DNA from: an uncultured bacterium
GTDB lineage: Bacteria > Bacillota_I > Bacilli_A > RFN20 > CAG-826
DNA length: 51,513 nucleotides
Direction of reading: 5' to 3'
Assembly: GCA_949285325.1 (NCBI GenBank)
Contig: CASDYZ010000061.1
Span: forward strand, 1-51,513
Both the position numbers and the translations under genes were made by a program. Numbering within the stretch: the stretch's first letter is position 1; every line of letters starts with the position of its first letter. Positions 8,229 to 17,699 of the stretch are shown here, piece after piece. The notes beneath the pieces were generated by a model. That model had not been told where the DNA came from. It saw only the letters and a program-made list of their open reading frames with translations, and did no database searches.

Positions 8229-8840
8229 ATGGTGGATGAAGAAATAAAATTTACAGATTCAAATACAGATGAACTCGCTGGAAAATCAAGTGCGACTTTA
8301 GGTGATAAAGCGTGGTATGTTGTAAATACTTATTCAACTCACGAAAGAAAGGTCGCTAATAATCTTAAAAAACGTGTTGATTCAATGGGATTAAACGACC
8401 TCATATTTAGAATCATCGTCGCAGAGCAAGAAGTCGATGTGATGAAAGACGGACTTCCAACAGGAAAAAAGAAAATGAAAAATTTATATCCAGGTTATGT
8501 GTTCGTTGAAATGATTATGACTGATAATGCTTGGTATGTTGTTAGAAATACACCTGGCGTCACCGGCTTTGTCGGTTCTAGTGGTAAAGGTACAAAACCA
8601 TTCCCTGTTCCTAGAGAACAAATTGAACCAGTCTTAAAACGTATGGGTATTGTCGATTCCTCAATGTACGATCGTTATAAAGAAGGCGACACTGTTAAGA
8701 TTATCCACGGGCCATTTGAAAATACACTTGGCACGATTATATCAATCGATAAAAACACTGGACAAGTTGATCTCGATGTACTCTTCTTTGGTAGACCGAC
8801 TAGAGTCACAGTTGAGTTTTCGGAAATCGAAAAACAATAA
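8229..8840 (+). CDS. nusG: Transcription termination/antitermination factor NusG
   Basis: A 203-residue NusG that binds RNA polymerase and modulates pausing. A non-conserved acidic leader of about 27 residues precedes the NGN domain (from 'AWYVVNTYSTHERKV'), which includes 'LYPGYVFVEMIM' and 'VRNTPGVTGFVG'. The C-terminal KOW domain is at about residues 150-200 ('GDTVKIIHGPFEN'). The gene starts six bases after secE, its usual partner, and is followed by a terminator. Confidence 0.96.
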   Translation: MVDEEIKFTDSNTDELAGKSSATLGDKAWYVVNTYSTHERKVANNLKKRVDSMGLNDLIFRIIVAEQEVDVMKDGLPTGKKKMKNLYPGYVFVEMIMTDNAWYVVRNTPGVTGFVGSSGKGTKPFPVPREQIEPVLKRMGIVDSSMYDRYKEGDTVKIIHGPFENTLGTIISIDKNTGQVDLDVLFFGRPTRVTVEFSEIEKQ

Positions 8841-8859
8841 CAATAAAATATTTATTAAA

Positions 8860-8886
8860 AATACTGCAAATTCGCAGTATTTTTTA
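8860..8886 (+). terminator. Intrinsic terminator after nusG
   Basis: AATACTGC/GCAGTATT stem with a 6-base loop, then TTTTT. It lies between nusG and the convergent ktrA. Confidence 0.85.
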
Positions 8887-8954
8887 TTAATTATCTTAAA
8901 ATCCCCTTAGATCTAAAATTTCAATCTTATCGTTAAAGATTTATTTTAATAAAA

Positions 8955-9629
8955 CTATTTCTTCTTCTTGCCGTTAATCGCGCTTCTAAAACTTCTGATA
9001 TCTTTAGTGGTGCCAACGACATAAATAGTGTCGTCTGGTAGTATCGAATCAGTCCCGCCAGGAACAAATGATTTACCGTTTCTCATTATTAAAACGACGT
9101 TTACGCCATATTCAGCACGAGAATTAAGTTCTGTCAATGTTTGGGGGATGAAACCAGGATTGACGACGATTGATACAATTGAATATCTATTGTCGAGTTT
9201 ATAGAAGTCTTTATAATCATCGCTACCAAGTCTATTAGCTAATGAACGTCCCGCTGCTTTTTGCGGAGTTATGACTTCTGATGCACCGAGTCTTTTAATA
9301 ATATTCATATAGTAGTCGTTATCAACTCTTACAATTAATTGTTTAACCCCAAGTTCTCTTAAAATGACAGTGGTAAGAATTGTCGACTCTATATTTGAAC
9401 CAAATGCGACAATTGCTACATCGACATTTTGTACACCTAAATCTTTTAAAGCTTTTTCATCCGTTGAATCAGCGACAAAACATGTCTCTAATATTTCAGA
9501 GGTCTTTTTGACATTTTCTTCATCGACATCGATGGCGATGACGTCCATCCCAAGTCCAACTAATTCCTCTACGACTGCAGAGCCAAACTGCCCAAGTCCA
9601 ATAACCGCGAATGTTTTTTTGTTTCCCAT
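8955..9629 (-). CDS. ktrA: Potassium uptake regulatory subunit KtrA (RCK protein)
   Basis: A 224-residue cytoplasmic RCK protein that gates KtrB. The N-terminal Rossmann fold has 'VIGLGQFGSAV' with Asp at the end of strand 2 ('VIAIDVDEE'), which binds nucleotide. The C-terminal RCK_C domain is at about 140-220. The start at 9629 is chosen because AGGAG then lies nine bases upstream; an ATG nine bases earlier would abut the ribosome-binding site directly. It follows ktrB immediately on the minus strand, so the two form an operon. A terminal Lys-rich tail (GKKKK) is present. Confidence 0.92.
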   Translation of the reverse strand: MGNKKTFAVIGLGQFGSAVVEELVGLGMDVIAIDVDEENVKKTSEILETCFVADSTDEKALKDLGVQNVDVAIVAFGSNIESTILTTVILRELGVKQLIVRVDNDYYMNIIKRLGASEVITPQKAAGRSLANRLGSDDYKDFYKLDNRYSIVSIVVNPGFIPQTLTELNSRAEYGVNVVLIMRNGKSFVPGGTDSILPDDTIYVVGTTKDIRSFRSAINGKKKK

Positions 9630-9641
9630 AATTTTCATCTC

Positions 9642-11030
9642 CTAACCAATCAATATATCTTCTTCCACGTATTCGTAGTGGCGGATTTCATCTTTATCCA
9701 TATTCTTTTGAACGACTTGAATTAATGTCATTGGTCCAAGTCTTCCAACAAACATCAATAAACACAATATAATCTTACTGCCCCAAGAGAAATAAGGAGT
9801 AATACCAGTGCTTAAACCAACTGTACCAAAGGCAGAGAATACATCATATAATATTTCTCCTCTATCTCCAATGTAGGAATTATTCACCTCTATACTTACT
9901 ATTATTAAATACGAAATTATAATTGCACTTAAAGATATAATCATTAAAGAGACAGCCTTTAAGACAGTTTTAGATGAAAATTGTCTTTTAAAAGCAACGA
10001 CTCTTTTACCAGATAAATATTTATACATCGCTAAACATATCGTAAACGCAGTAGTGGTTTTAATACCTCCAGCAGTGGATAAAGGAGAGCCACCAACATA
10101 CATCAAAATACAAGATACAGCCCGTCCCGCTACACTTAGATTGGCTTGATTGTATCCAGCAAACCCAGCGGTTCTACAAGTAACTGATTGGAATAAAGCC
10201 TCAAATGGAGAAAGTCTCTCATAACTTTTAAAACCATCAGTAATAAGTAACGCCAGTGCGCCTCCAAATATTAACACTAAAGTTGTGCTTATAACTATTT
10301 TAGAAAAAGTACGATATTGTTTTGGTTTTTTCTTCCCATCAAATACGTCCATAATGACTAAAAAAGATAAACCACCAAAAATAATTAAAAGCATAGTGAC
10401 AGTTTTTAAATAGTAGACACTCCACGTTGGTAAATTATCAATAAGTGGGTTACCCATACCCTGGACAAAACTAGTGTTACCTATTATATCAAATCCAGCG
10501 TTATTGTACGCACTAACAGCGGTGTAAACGCTATTCCATAAGGCTGAAGGGATATCGGAAGGGAACATGATGAAAAAAACTGGAATATAAAGCAAAAATC
10601 CAATAAATTCACAAGAAAATGCAATGATTATTATTTTTCTAACGAATTTTTTTAAGTCGCCAATCGATTCAGCTGAGACAGCCTGAGCGAGAAAAAATTG
10701 ATCTTTTATTTGTAATTTTTTGCTAAAAAGAGTGATGAAAAAAGTTAATAGAGTTATGAAACTAAGTCCACCAATCTGAATCATTATCACCATTACTAGT
10801 TCACCAAAGAAGGTTAATTCAGGACCTACGCCATCAACGTAGACAGAAAGTCCAGTAACACAAGTTGAACTAGTTGCAGTGAAAACTGCGTCTAAAAAAT
10901 TTCCCCAATTTCCATCAGTTCTAGAAAAAGGGCAAGTTAATAAAAAGCCGCCCAACATTATGACGACAAAAAATGAGATGCTTACTAACAAGTAAGGAGA
11001 CAGTGTTCTATGTTTTTTAGTGTTGTCCAT
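9642..11030 (-). CDS. ktrB: Potassium transporter subunit KtrB
   Basis: A 462-residue TrkH/KtrB-family channel with four fused M1-P-M2 units. The four selectivity-filter loops are visible as 'SSTCVTGLS', 'YNNAGFD', 'CRTAGFAGYN' and 'FGTVGLSTG', each with the key Gly. It imports K+ (Na+-coupled in characterised relatives) with KtrA. 'GGLSFLVIMD' and 'GRLGPMTL' are further family motifs. A GAGGGA element lies 11 bases before the ATG. It is transcribed divergently from rplK, which splits the usual nusG-rplK neighbourhood. Confidence 0.94.
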   Translation of the reverse strand: MDNTKKHRTLSPYLLVSISFFVVIMLGGFLLTCPFSRTDGNWGNFLDAVFTATSSTCVTGLSVYVDGVGPELTFFGELVMVIMIQIGGLSFITLLTFFITLFSKKLQIKDQFFLAQAVSAESIGDLKKFVRKIIIIAFSCEFIGFLLYIPVFFIMFPSDIPSALWNSVYTAVSAYNNAGFDIIGNTSFVQGMGNPLIDNLPTWSVYYLKTVTMLLIIFGGLSFLVIMDVFDGKKKPKQYRTFSKIVISTTLVLIFGGALALLITDGFKSYERLSPFEALFQSVTCRTAGFAGYNQANLSVAGRAVSCILMYVGGSPLSTAGGIKTTTAFTICLAMYKYLSGKRVVAFKRQFSSKTVLKAVSLMIISLSAIIISYLIIVSIEVNNSYIGDRGEILYDVFSAFGTVGLSTGITPYFSWGSKIILCLLMFVGRLGPMTLIQVVQKNMDKDEIRHYEYVEEDILIG

Positions 11031-11060
11031 AAACCAACCATTCCCTCATTTGATGAATGC

Positions 11061-11089
11061 ATTATAATACTCACTATTTTTTTTGTCTA
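11061..11089 (-). promoter_or_regulatory. Promoter of ktrB-ktrA
   Basis: On the minus strand, TAGACA (11089-11084) and TATAAT (11066-11061) are spaced by 17 bases. The start would fall near 11054, about 24 bases before the ktrB ATG. Confidence 0.7.
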
Positions 11090-11156
11090 TGATGTAAAAA
11101 TAAAATTTTATTTTTTCTTAATTCATTAAGAAAGTATTGAGTACGTAAAAAATTAG

Positions 11157-11186
11157 TTGCAATCGTTATATTATCTTTGATAAATT
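11157..11186 (+). promoter_or_regulatory. Weak candidate promoter of rplK-rplA
   Basis: TTGCAA (11157-11162), the same -35 as at rpmG, is followed after 18 bases by TAAATT. A TATATT at 11167 is too close to serve it. A promoter is expected here because rplK starts a new transcription unit divergent from ktrB. Confidence 0.4.
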
Positions 11187-11232
11187 ATTAAAGCATGTTG
11201 CCTATGTGTATGTATATGCGTATGAGCGACTA

Positions 11233-11271
11233 GCTTGTGGTAGAGAAGCGATTAGCTCAATTGACCACAGC
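11233..11271 (+). promoter_or_regulatory. Predicted stem-loop in the rplK leader
   Basis: GC-TGTGGT (with one bulged T) can pair with ACCACA-GC, and an inner GAG/CTC stem closes a second loop. It ends about 30 bases before the rplK start. The leader of rplK-rplA is where L1 binds for autoregulation in E. coli; a similar role here is inference. Confidence 0.35.
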
Positions 11272-11302
11272 ACTGACAAACTTAAAAAAGGAGGAAAGTC
11301 AC

Positions 11303-11716
11303 GTGAGTAAAAAAATCGCAAAAGTAGTGAAGATGGAACTCCCTGGTGGTGACGCAAAACCAGGTCCAAAACTCGCTTCCGCCAGCGTCAATATGGCAAA
11401 GTTTTGTACCGACTTTAACGCTAAGACGGCTGATAGACGTGGAGAAATAGTCCCAGTCATCATTACAGCTTACGAAGACAAATCGTTTGACTTCGTAATC
11501 AAAACATCCCCAGTTGCGGGATTGCTCTTAAAAGCAGCTGGTGTCAAAAAAGGTTCCGCCAATAGTAAGACAACTAAAGTCGGACACATTACTAGAGCAA
11601 AGCTTCAAGAGATTGCTGAATACAAAATGCCAGACCTCAACTGCAATGATATTGAGTCTGCAATGAAAATTATCGAAGGTAGTGCTCGCAATATGGGCAT
11701 CGTCATCGATGATTAG
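11303..11716 (+). CDS. rplK: 50S ribosomal protein L11
   Basis: A 137-residue L11, part of the GTPase-associated centre. It starts at GTG 11303, behind AAAGGAGGAAAG, so that the protein begins 'SKKIAKVVKMELPGG' like other L11 proteins. The frame is open a further 22 codons upstream, but those residues do not belong to the family. Motifs 'FCTDFNAKT' and 'VGHITRAKLQEIA' are present. It is followed after 18 bases by rplA. Confidence 0.95.
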   Translation: MSKKIAKVVKMELPGGDAKPGPKLASASVNMAKFCTDFNAKTADRRGEIVPVIITAYEDKSFDFVIKTSPVAGLLLKAAGVKKGSANSKTTKVGHITRAKLQEIAEYKMPDLNCNDIESAMKIIEGSARNMGIVIDD

Positions 11717-11734
11717 CGAGAGGAGAATAAATGC

Positions 11735-12415
11735 ATGAAAAGAAGTAAAAAATATCGTGCCGTCCTCGAACTAATTGAAAAGGGCAAAAGATACTCTTAT
11801 AACGAAGCTTGCGAATTAGTAAAAAAGACCTCAACTGTCAAATTTGATGCGACAGTGGATGTCTCAATCAAACTTAATGTCGATCCAAAACAAGCCGACC
11901 AACAAGTTAGAGGCACAGTCATACTCCCTCACGGAAATGGTAAAACTAAAAAAGTCTTAGCCATTACCGACAAGGTTGAAGATGCGACTAATGCCGGCGC
12001 AGACTTTGTCGGCGGTAAAGAAATGCTTGAAAAAATTCAAAAAGAAAACTGGTTTGATTTCGATGTTATCGTCGCTACACCAAACATGATGGGCGAGATT
12101 GGTAAATTAGGTCGTCTTTTAGGTCCTAAAGGTTTAATGCCAAATCCAAAGACTGGCACAGTTTCACCAGACATCGCTAAAGCGATCCATGAAATTAAAG
12201 CTGGTAAGGTCGAATATCGTGTCGATAAAGAAGCAAATATGCATGTCTCTATCGGACGTGTATCATTTGATACCGATAAACTTGTCGACAATTTAAAGAC
12301 ATTAATTGATGCGGTAGTTAGAGCAAGACCAGCCGCGGTTAAAGGTACATACATGAAAAATGCGGTCATCCATACTACTATGGGACCATCATTACCAATC
12401 GAAATCGATGGGTAA
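11735..12415 (+). CDS. rplA: 50S ribosomal protein L1
   Basis: A 226-residue L1 that binds the mobile 23S rRNA stalk near the E site. The conserved L1 signature '[19 protein letters not shown]' is complete, and '[12 protein letters not shown]' follows. GAGAGGAG lies nine bases before the ATG. In other bacteria L1 represses its own rplK-rplA mRNA. Confidence 0.96.
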   Translation: MKRSKKYRAVLELIEKGKRYSYNEACELVKKTSTVKFDATVDVSIKLNVDPKQADQQVRGTVILPHGNGKTKKVLAITDKVEDATNAGADFVGGKEMLEKIQKENWFDFDVIVATPNMMGEIGKLGRLLGPKGLMPNPKTGTVSPDIAKAIHEIKAGKVEYRVDKEANMHVSIGRVSFDTDKLVDNLKTLIDAVVRARPAAVKGTYMKNAVIHTTMGPSLPIEIDG

Positions 12416-12431
12416 AAATTAACTAAGATTT

Positions 12432-12519
12432 CAATATACCCTAGACAGCAACTGGCTAAAGAGCCTTAATCGTGTTGCCGAGGCATAGGAATAAACACCT
12501 ACTCGTATATTGGAGCCTC
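12432..12519 (+). ncRNA. Ribosomal protein L10 leader
   Basis: This cis-regulatory RNA sits in the rplA-rplJ gap, as in other Firmicutes. Visible pairings are a long-range 8-bp closing stem (12432-12439 with 12505-12512), CCTA/TAGG, GCAAC (12448-12452) with GTTGC (12474-12478) and a GGCT/AGCC hairpin. The conserved 'TTGCCGAGGC' lies at 12475-12484. GAGGC can instead pair with GCCTC (12515-12519). No T run follows, so control here may be translational or by a terminator that is not obvious. L10(L12)4 is the known ligand in the family. Confidence 0.8.
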
Positions 12520-12554
12520 AAAACAATTATTAAAGAAAAGGAGGTCAAGAACGA

Positions 12555-13040
12555 ATGAATCAAGAAGTCTTACAAGCAAAAGTTTCTACAGTCAACGAAA
12601 TTGTTGAAAAAGCTAAAGCTAATAAAACACTCATTATCGTTGAATATCGTGGACTTAGTGTCAATCAACTCGAACAAATAAGACGTGCTTTAAGAGCAGA
12701 AGATGCCTCATTAGCGGTCTATAAGAATTCACTCGTCGAAAGAGCGGTTAAAGAACTCAAATACGACGAACTCGAACCATTACTTACCGGCCCAAATGCA
12801 TTTGTCTTTTCTTTAGATGAACTCAAAGGTGCGAAAGTTGTCGCCAAATACGCGAAGAGATTTGGTGGGACACTAAACATCAAAGGTGCGATGATTGAAG
12901 GACAATTTGTCGATCCTAAAACATTAACAGCACTTTCAAAATTACCTGGAAAAGACGGACTTATTTCAATGTTCTTATCGTGCTTACAAGCACCTATCCG
13001 CTCCTTCGCTTGTGCAGTGCAAGCAGTCGCGGATAAATAG
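12555..13040 (+). CDS. rplJ: 50S ribosomal protein L10
   Basis: A 161-residue L10 that anchors L7/L12 dimers to the stalk base. Conserved 'VEYRGLSVNQLEQIRRALR' and 'YKNSLVERAV' regions identify it. The C-terminal helix, which binds L7/L12, is present. AAAAGGAGG precedes the ATG. It follows its own regulatory leader. Confidence 0.95.
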   Translation: MNQEVLQAKVSTVNEIVEKAKANKTLIIVEYRGLSVNQLEQIRRALRAEDASLAVYKNSLVERAVKELKYDELEPLLTGPNAFVFSLDELKGAKVVAKYAKRFGGTLNIKGAMIEGQFVDPKTLTALSKLPGKDGLISMFLSCLQAPIRSFACAVQAVADK

Positions 13041-13064
13041 CCAATTATTAGGAGGATTTAATTT

Positions 13065-13442
13065 ATGGCAAAATTAACAAAAGAAGAAATCGTTGCTTCT
13101 TTAAAAGAATACACAGTCGTTGAATTAAACGAACTTGTCAAATTAGTTGAAGAAGAATTTGGTGTTACCGCCGCCGCGCCTGTCGCGGTTGCAGCAGCGC
13201 CTGCTGAAGAAGAAAGCGCAGCGCAAGGACCAACCGAAGTCAACTTAATCTTAAAAGCAGTTGGTATGCAAAAAGTTCAAGTTATCAAAGCTGTTCAAGC
13301 TATTACTGGCTTAGGCTTAATGGACGCTAAAAAGTTAGTCGATTCAGTTCCTGCTACCATCAAAGAAAAAATTTCACCAGTCGAAGCAGAAGAACACAAG
13401 AAAGCTCTTGTTGCCGCTGGTGCTGAAGTTGAAATTAAATAG
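13065..13442 (+). CDS. rplL: 50S ribosomal protein L7/L12
   Basis: A 125-residue stalk protein that recruits translational GTPases. It has an N-terminal dimerisation helix, an Ala/Glu-rich hinge (about residues 38-52) and the C-terminal domain with '[24 protein letters not shown]'. TTAGGAGG precedes the ATG. Confidence 0.96.
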   Translation: MAKLTKEEIVASLKEYTVVELNELVKLVEEEFGVTAAAPVAVAAAPAEEESAAQGPTEVNLILKAVGMQKVQVIKAVQAITGLGLMDAKKLVDSVPATIKEKISPVEAEEHKKALVAAGAEVEIK

Positions 13443-13456
13443 TTTTAAAACACATT

Positions 13457-14062
13457 ATGCCTCAATATTTTGAAAACGATCCGAATATCGCGTCACATCT
13501 TCGTGAAGTTTTCTTTGTTGTAGGTGGTAGACAATTTAATTTCACAACCGATAGTGGTGTATTTTCAAAAAGTAAAATCGATGAGGGATCAGCTATATTT
13601 TTAAATGAGTTGATCTCTCTTCCACTAAAAGGGAGAATACTTGATTTAGGATGCGGTTATGGCGTTATTGGTATAGTGCTCGCTTCCGTATTTCCTTCTG
13701 TTAGAGTCGACTGTGTCGATGTCAATGATAAAGCACTAGAATTAACTAGAACTAACGCACTTAAAAATGGTGTTAGTTCTAAGCTCGCTGTCTTTCGAAG
13801 CGATGTATATGAAAATGTCGAAGGACCATATGATTCAATTGTTGTCAACCCACCGATAAGGGCGGGTAAAGCCGTTATATATAAAATGTTTAGCGACTCG
13901 TGGCAATACTTAATTGATGGCGGTTCACTCTTTGTGGTAATTAGAAAAAATCAAGGAGCAGTGTCTGCTTCTAATTATATTAAAGAACAATTTGGCAATA
14001 TCAAATTGCTGTGTAGAAATAAAGGTTATCACGTGTATCAAGCCACAAAGATGGGCAAATAA
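13457..14062 (+). CDS. Class I SAM-dependent methyltransferase (RsmC/YbxB-like)
   Basis: A 201-residue methyltransferase. Motif I 'LDLGCGYGVIG' binds S-adenosylmethionine, and 'VVNPPIRAGK' is the NPP(Y/F/I) motif of enzymes that methylate an exocyclic amino group, as in the rRNA guanine-N2 methyltransferase RsmC. The position between rplL and rpoB matches ybxB of Bacillus subtilis. Methylation of 16S rRNA is the likely role, but the target base cannot be read from the sequence. Confidence 0.85.
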   Translation: MPQYFENDPNIASHLREVFFVVGGRQFNFTTDSGVFSKSKIDEGSAIFLNELISLPLKGRILDLGCGYGVIGIVLASVFPSVRVDCVDVNDKALELTRTNALKNGVSSKLAVFRSDVYENVEGPYDSIVVNPPIRAGKAVIYKMFSDSWQYLIDGGSLFVVIRKNQGAVSASNYIKEQFGNIKLLCRNKGYHVYQATKMGK

Positions 14063-14085
14063 TTTTTTAAAAAGGAGCCGTTTGA

Positions 14086-17000
14086 ATGATAAGAAAAATT
14101 ACTGATTTAAAAAAGTTGAATAACGACCGTTACAATTATTCAAGAATTTCTGGAGAATTACCTCTCCCAAATCTTGTTGAGATTCAAACTAAGTCGTATG
14201 AAGAATTTAAAGATAAAGGTTTAGACGAAGTATTTAAAGAATCTTTCCCAATTTATTCTTATTCAGAAAATATTTGGATTGAATATGTTTCTTTAAGATA
14301 TGGTAAACCTAAACATACATTTTTAGAATGCAAAGCGCGCGATTTAACTTACAGCATCGCGGTTTATGTTCTATTAAGACTCCATTATGAGAGTGGTGAG
14401 GTGACTGAATCCGAAGTCTATATGGGTGATTTCCCACTCATGACTAAAAGCGGAACGTTTGTCATCAATGGTGCGGAACGTGTCATCGTCTCTCAATTAG
14501 TTAGATCCCCAGGCGCTTATCTATCAAAAGAAATGCGTGGTGGTAAATATTTTTACGAAGCTGATTTAATTCCAGGTAGAGGTACTTGGTTACAATTTGA
14601 AAGTGATGCGAAAGATTTGTTATCTGTCCGTATCGACCGTCAAAGAAAGATGTCAGCGATTGTTCTTATCAAGGCTTTAGGTATCGAAAAAGATGATGAT
14701 ATCGTCAAACTTTTCGGTGAAAATGAATTCCTATTATCAACACTTAAAAAAGATGAAACTGGAGAAAAAATCGAGTCATCCCAAGCTGCTTTAGTCGAAA
14801 TATTTAGAAAGATGAAATCTGGTGAGCCAGTCACAAATGAAGGTATTTACAATTTCCTCATTCAAAAATTCTTCGATCCAAAACGTTATGACTTAGGGAG
14901 AGCAGGTCGATTCAAATATATTAAAAAATTAGGTATCTATGAAAGATTGAAAGGGCGTATACTCGCGGAAAATCTCGTCAATAAAGACGGAGAAATAGTT
15001 TACCGTAAAGGTACTTTATTAACTCCTGAAATGGTCGATGAACTCCACGACAAAAACTTCTTTGAAGAAGGCGCTCATCTATTAAAAATTAGAGTCAATA
15101 CTAAATTAGATAATCATAGTTATGTCAATTTAGTTAAAGTTTACAATAATGAAAAAAAAGAAAAAGTATGTCACGTTATAGGTACTGACCTCAATTTATC
15201 CTATAACTGCGTGACTATTTCCGATATCGTCGCCATATTCTCATATTTCTTAAACGTTATCGATGGATTTGGTGATACTGACGACATTGACCATCTCGGC
15301 AATCGTCGTATTAGATGCGTCGGTGAATTAATTCAAAATCAATTTAGAGTTGGTTTAGCAAAAGTCGTTAAAACCGTTCAACAAAAAATGTCTATTTCCG
15401 ACTTAGGAAATGTCAAATTAAAAGCACTTATTAACCCAACTCCTCTAACCGCGTCAATTAGAGAATTCTTCGCTAGTTCTCAATTGTCGCAATTTATGGA
15501 TCAAACCAACCCACTAGCAGAACTTACAAATAAAAGACGTCTTTCTGCATTAGGTCCTGGTGGTTTAACTCGTGATAGAGCGTCAAGTGAAGTCCGTGAC
15601 GTCCACGTTTCTCACTATGGTAGAATTTGCCCTATCGAGACACCTGAAGGTCAAAACATCGGTTTGATTAATAACCTCGCCTCATACGCGAAAATAAATA
15701 AATATGGATTTATAGAAACTCCTTATAGAAGAGTAGACAAAGAAAGATGCGCAGTTTTAAATGCACCTGAAGATTCCGTTTACCTTTCAGCAGACCAAGA
15801 ATGGGATTATGTCATCGCTGAAGCAAACATCAATTTTGGTCCTAATGGAGAAATTTTAGATGATTATGTCGTCGCCCGTCACAGAGGTGAAAACGTCATG
15901 GTTAGAAAAGAAGATATCGACTTTGTCGACGTCTCTCCTAAACAGATTGTTTCTGTCGCGACAGCGTGTATTCCATTCCTTGAAAATGACGACACTACAC
16001 GTGCTCTTATGGGTGCAAACATGCAACGTCAAGCCCTCCCTCTACTTAGACCAACTGCCCCGCTAGTGGGTACTGGTATGGAGCATCAAATTGCTCGTGA
16101 CTCTGGGCTTGCTGTCGTCGCGAGTAAAGATGGGACTGTCACTTACACCGACAGTAGAACTATTAGAGTGATGCCTGACGATGGTGGAGAAGAGCAAACT
16201 TATTCACTTCAAAAATTTGAAAGAAGTAACCAAGGTACTTGTATCAATCAAATTTCTATCGTCAAAAGAGGCGATAAAATTAAAAGAGGACAAATCATCG
16301 CCGATGGTCCTGCCATGCAAAATGGGGACCTCGCTTTAGGACAAAATGTCACCATCGCCTTCATGACTTGGAATGGATACAACTACGAAGACGCAGTCAT
16401 CATGTCTGAAAGACTAGTAAAAGATGATACTTATACTTCTATTCATATTGAAAAATATGAATTTGAATGTCGTTCTATTCCTAAATTAGGTGATGAAGAA
16501 ATCACCGCGGATATCCCTAATGTTTCAACTGAAGCAAAAGCTCACCTCGACGAGAGAGGTATCATCGTTCCTGGTAGTGAAGTTAAAGAAGGGGATATCT
16601 TAGTTGGTAAAGTTACTCCTAGAGGACAATCTGAACCAACACCTGAAGAAAAATTATTGATGGCCATTTTTGGTGAAAAAACTAATGAAGGTAAAGATGC
16701 TTCATTAAGAGTCCCTCACGGCGGGGCTGGTATCGTCTTAGATGTCAAAGTCGTCAAAAGAGATGGCAAATCTAAAGACAACGAACTCCCACCAGGTGTC
16801 AATGAAGTAGTAAGAGTTTATATCGTTCAAAAACGTAAGATATCTGAAGGGGATAAGATGAGTGGTAGACATGGTAATAAAGGTGTCATCTCTCGTATTC
16901 TTCCAGAAGCGGATATGCCATTCCTTCCAGATGGCACACCTATCGACATCATGTTGAACCCACTAGGCGTTCCTTCCCGTATGAACATCGGTCAAATATT

Positions 17001-17685
17001 AGAAGTTCACCTCGGTATGGCGCTTAAAAAGTTGGGATATCGTTTAGCAACTCCAGTATTTGACGGAATTACTAACGAAGAAATATACGACTTGATGAAA
17101 CAAGCCGGCATGGATAGTGACGGTAAGACTATTTTATACGACGGTCGCACTGGTGAGAGATTTGATGAGAGAATCAATGTCGGTGTCATGTATATGATTA
17201 AACTTGTCCACATGGTCGATGATAAATTACACGCTCGTGCGACAGGTCCATATTCACTCGTCACTCAACAACCACTTGGTGGTAAAGCACAAAATGGTGG
17301 TCAAAGATTTGGTGAGATGGAAGTGTGGGCACTTGAAGCATATGGGGCCGCCCATGTCTTACAAGAAATTATCACCGTCAAATCTGACGATCGTGTCGGA
17401 AGAAGAAAAACATATGAAGCGATCATCAAAGGTGAAGAACTACCTAAACCAGGTATTCCAGAAGCCTTTAGAGTGCTAGTTAAAGAACTTCAAGCACTCG
17501 CGGTGGATGTCAGACTCCTCGACAACGAAGGTAACGACATCGACATGGACGCTTTAGCAAAAGAACAAGACAGCGAAGAGAGAAAGACAAACGACTCAAT
17601 TCGCCAGATGATGGGCAAAGATGAAGCCAGTAGCTCATCAGTGGTCGATAACGCCTCCTTAGGGCGTGACGACAATGAAGATTAA
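14086..17685 (+). CDS. rpoB: RNA polymerase beta subunit
   Basis: A 1199-residue beta subunit of usual Firmicute length. The rifampicin-pocket cluster '[17 protein letters not shown]' is followed by TNKRR, where Asn 482 stands in place of the usual His (E. coli 526). The rest of the pocket, including the Asp of 'FMDQ' and the Ser of 'RLSALGPGG', is conserved. '[12 protein letters not shown]', '[11 protein letters not shown]' and '[27 protein letters not shown]' regions are intact. It starts behind AAAAAGGAG and ends 14 bases before rpoC, whose AAGGAGG overlaps the stop. Confidence 0.98.
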   Translation: MIRKITDLKKLNNDRYNYSRISGELPLPNLVEIQTKSYEEFKDKGLDEVFKESFPIYSYSENIWIEYVSLRYGKPKHTFLECKARDLTYSIAVYVLLRLHYESGEVTESEVYMGDFPLMTKSGTFVINGAERVIVSQLVRSPGAYLSKEMRGGKYFYEADLIPGRGTWLQFESDAKDLLSVRIDRQRKMSAIVLIKALGIEKDDDIVKLFGENEFLLSTLKKDETGEKIESSQAALVEIFRKMKSGEPVTNEGIYNFLIQKFFDPKRYDLGRAGRFKYIKKLGIYERLKGRILAENLVNKDGEIVYRKGTLLTPEMVDELHDKNFFEEGAHLLKIRVNTKLDNHSYVNLVKVYNNEKKEKVCHVIGTDLNLSYNCVTISDIVAIFSYFLNVIDGFGDTDDIDHLGNRRIRCVGELIQNQFRVGLAKVVKTVQQKMSISDLGNVKLKALINPTPLTASIREFFASSQLSQFMDQTNPLAELTNKRRLSALGPGGLTRDRASSEVRDVHVSHYGRICPIETPEGQNIGLINNLASYAKINKYGFIETPYRRVDKERCAVLNAPEDSVYLSADQEWDYVIAEANINFGPNGEILDDYVVARHRGENVMVRKEDIDFVDVSPKQIVSVATACIPFLENDDTTRALMGANMQRQALPLLRPTAPLVGTGMEHQIARDSGLAVVASKDGTVTYTDSRTIRVMPDDGGEEQTYSLQKFERSNQGTCINQISIVKRGDKIKRGQIIADGPAMQNGDLALGQNVTIAFMTWNGYNYEDAVIMSERLVKDDTYTSIHIEKYEFECRSIPKLGDEEITADIPNVSTEAKAHLDERGIIVPGSEVKEGDILVGKVTPRGQSEPTPEEKLLMAIFGEKTNEGKDASLRVPHGGAGIVLDVKVVKRDGKSKDNELPPGVNEVVRVYIVQKRKISEGDKMSGRHGNKGVISRILPEADMPFLPDGTPIDIMLNPLGVPSRMNIGQILEVHLGMALKKLGYRLATPVFDGITNEEIYDLMKQAGMDSDGKTILYDGRTGERFDERINVGVMYMIKLVHMVDDKLHARATGPYSLVTQQPLGGKAQNGGQRFGEMEVWALEAYGAAHVLQEIITVKSDDRVGRRKTYEAIIKGEELPKPGIPEAFRVLVKELQALAVDVRLLDNEGNDIDMDALAKEQDSEERKTNDSIRQMMGKDEASSSSVVDNASLGRDDNED

Positions 17686-17699
17686 GGAGGTAAGAGATA

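Noticed and set aside
11237-11302. Upstream in-frame extension of rplK
   Set aside because: The extra 22 codons are not L11-like, and a strong ribosome-binding site precedes the GTG at 11303.
12037-12369. Minus-strand open frames inside rplA, rpoB, rpoC, fusA and tuf
   Set aside because: They are antisense shadows of conserved genes, with no ribosome-binding sites or recognisable domains.
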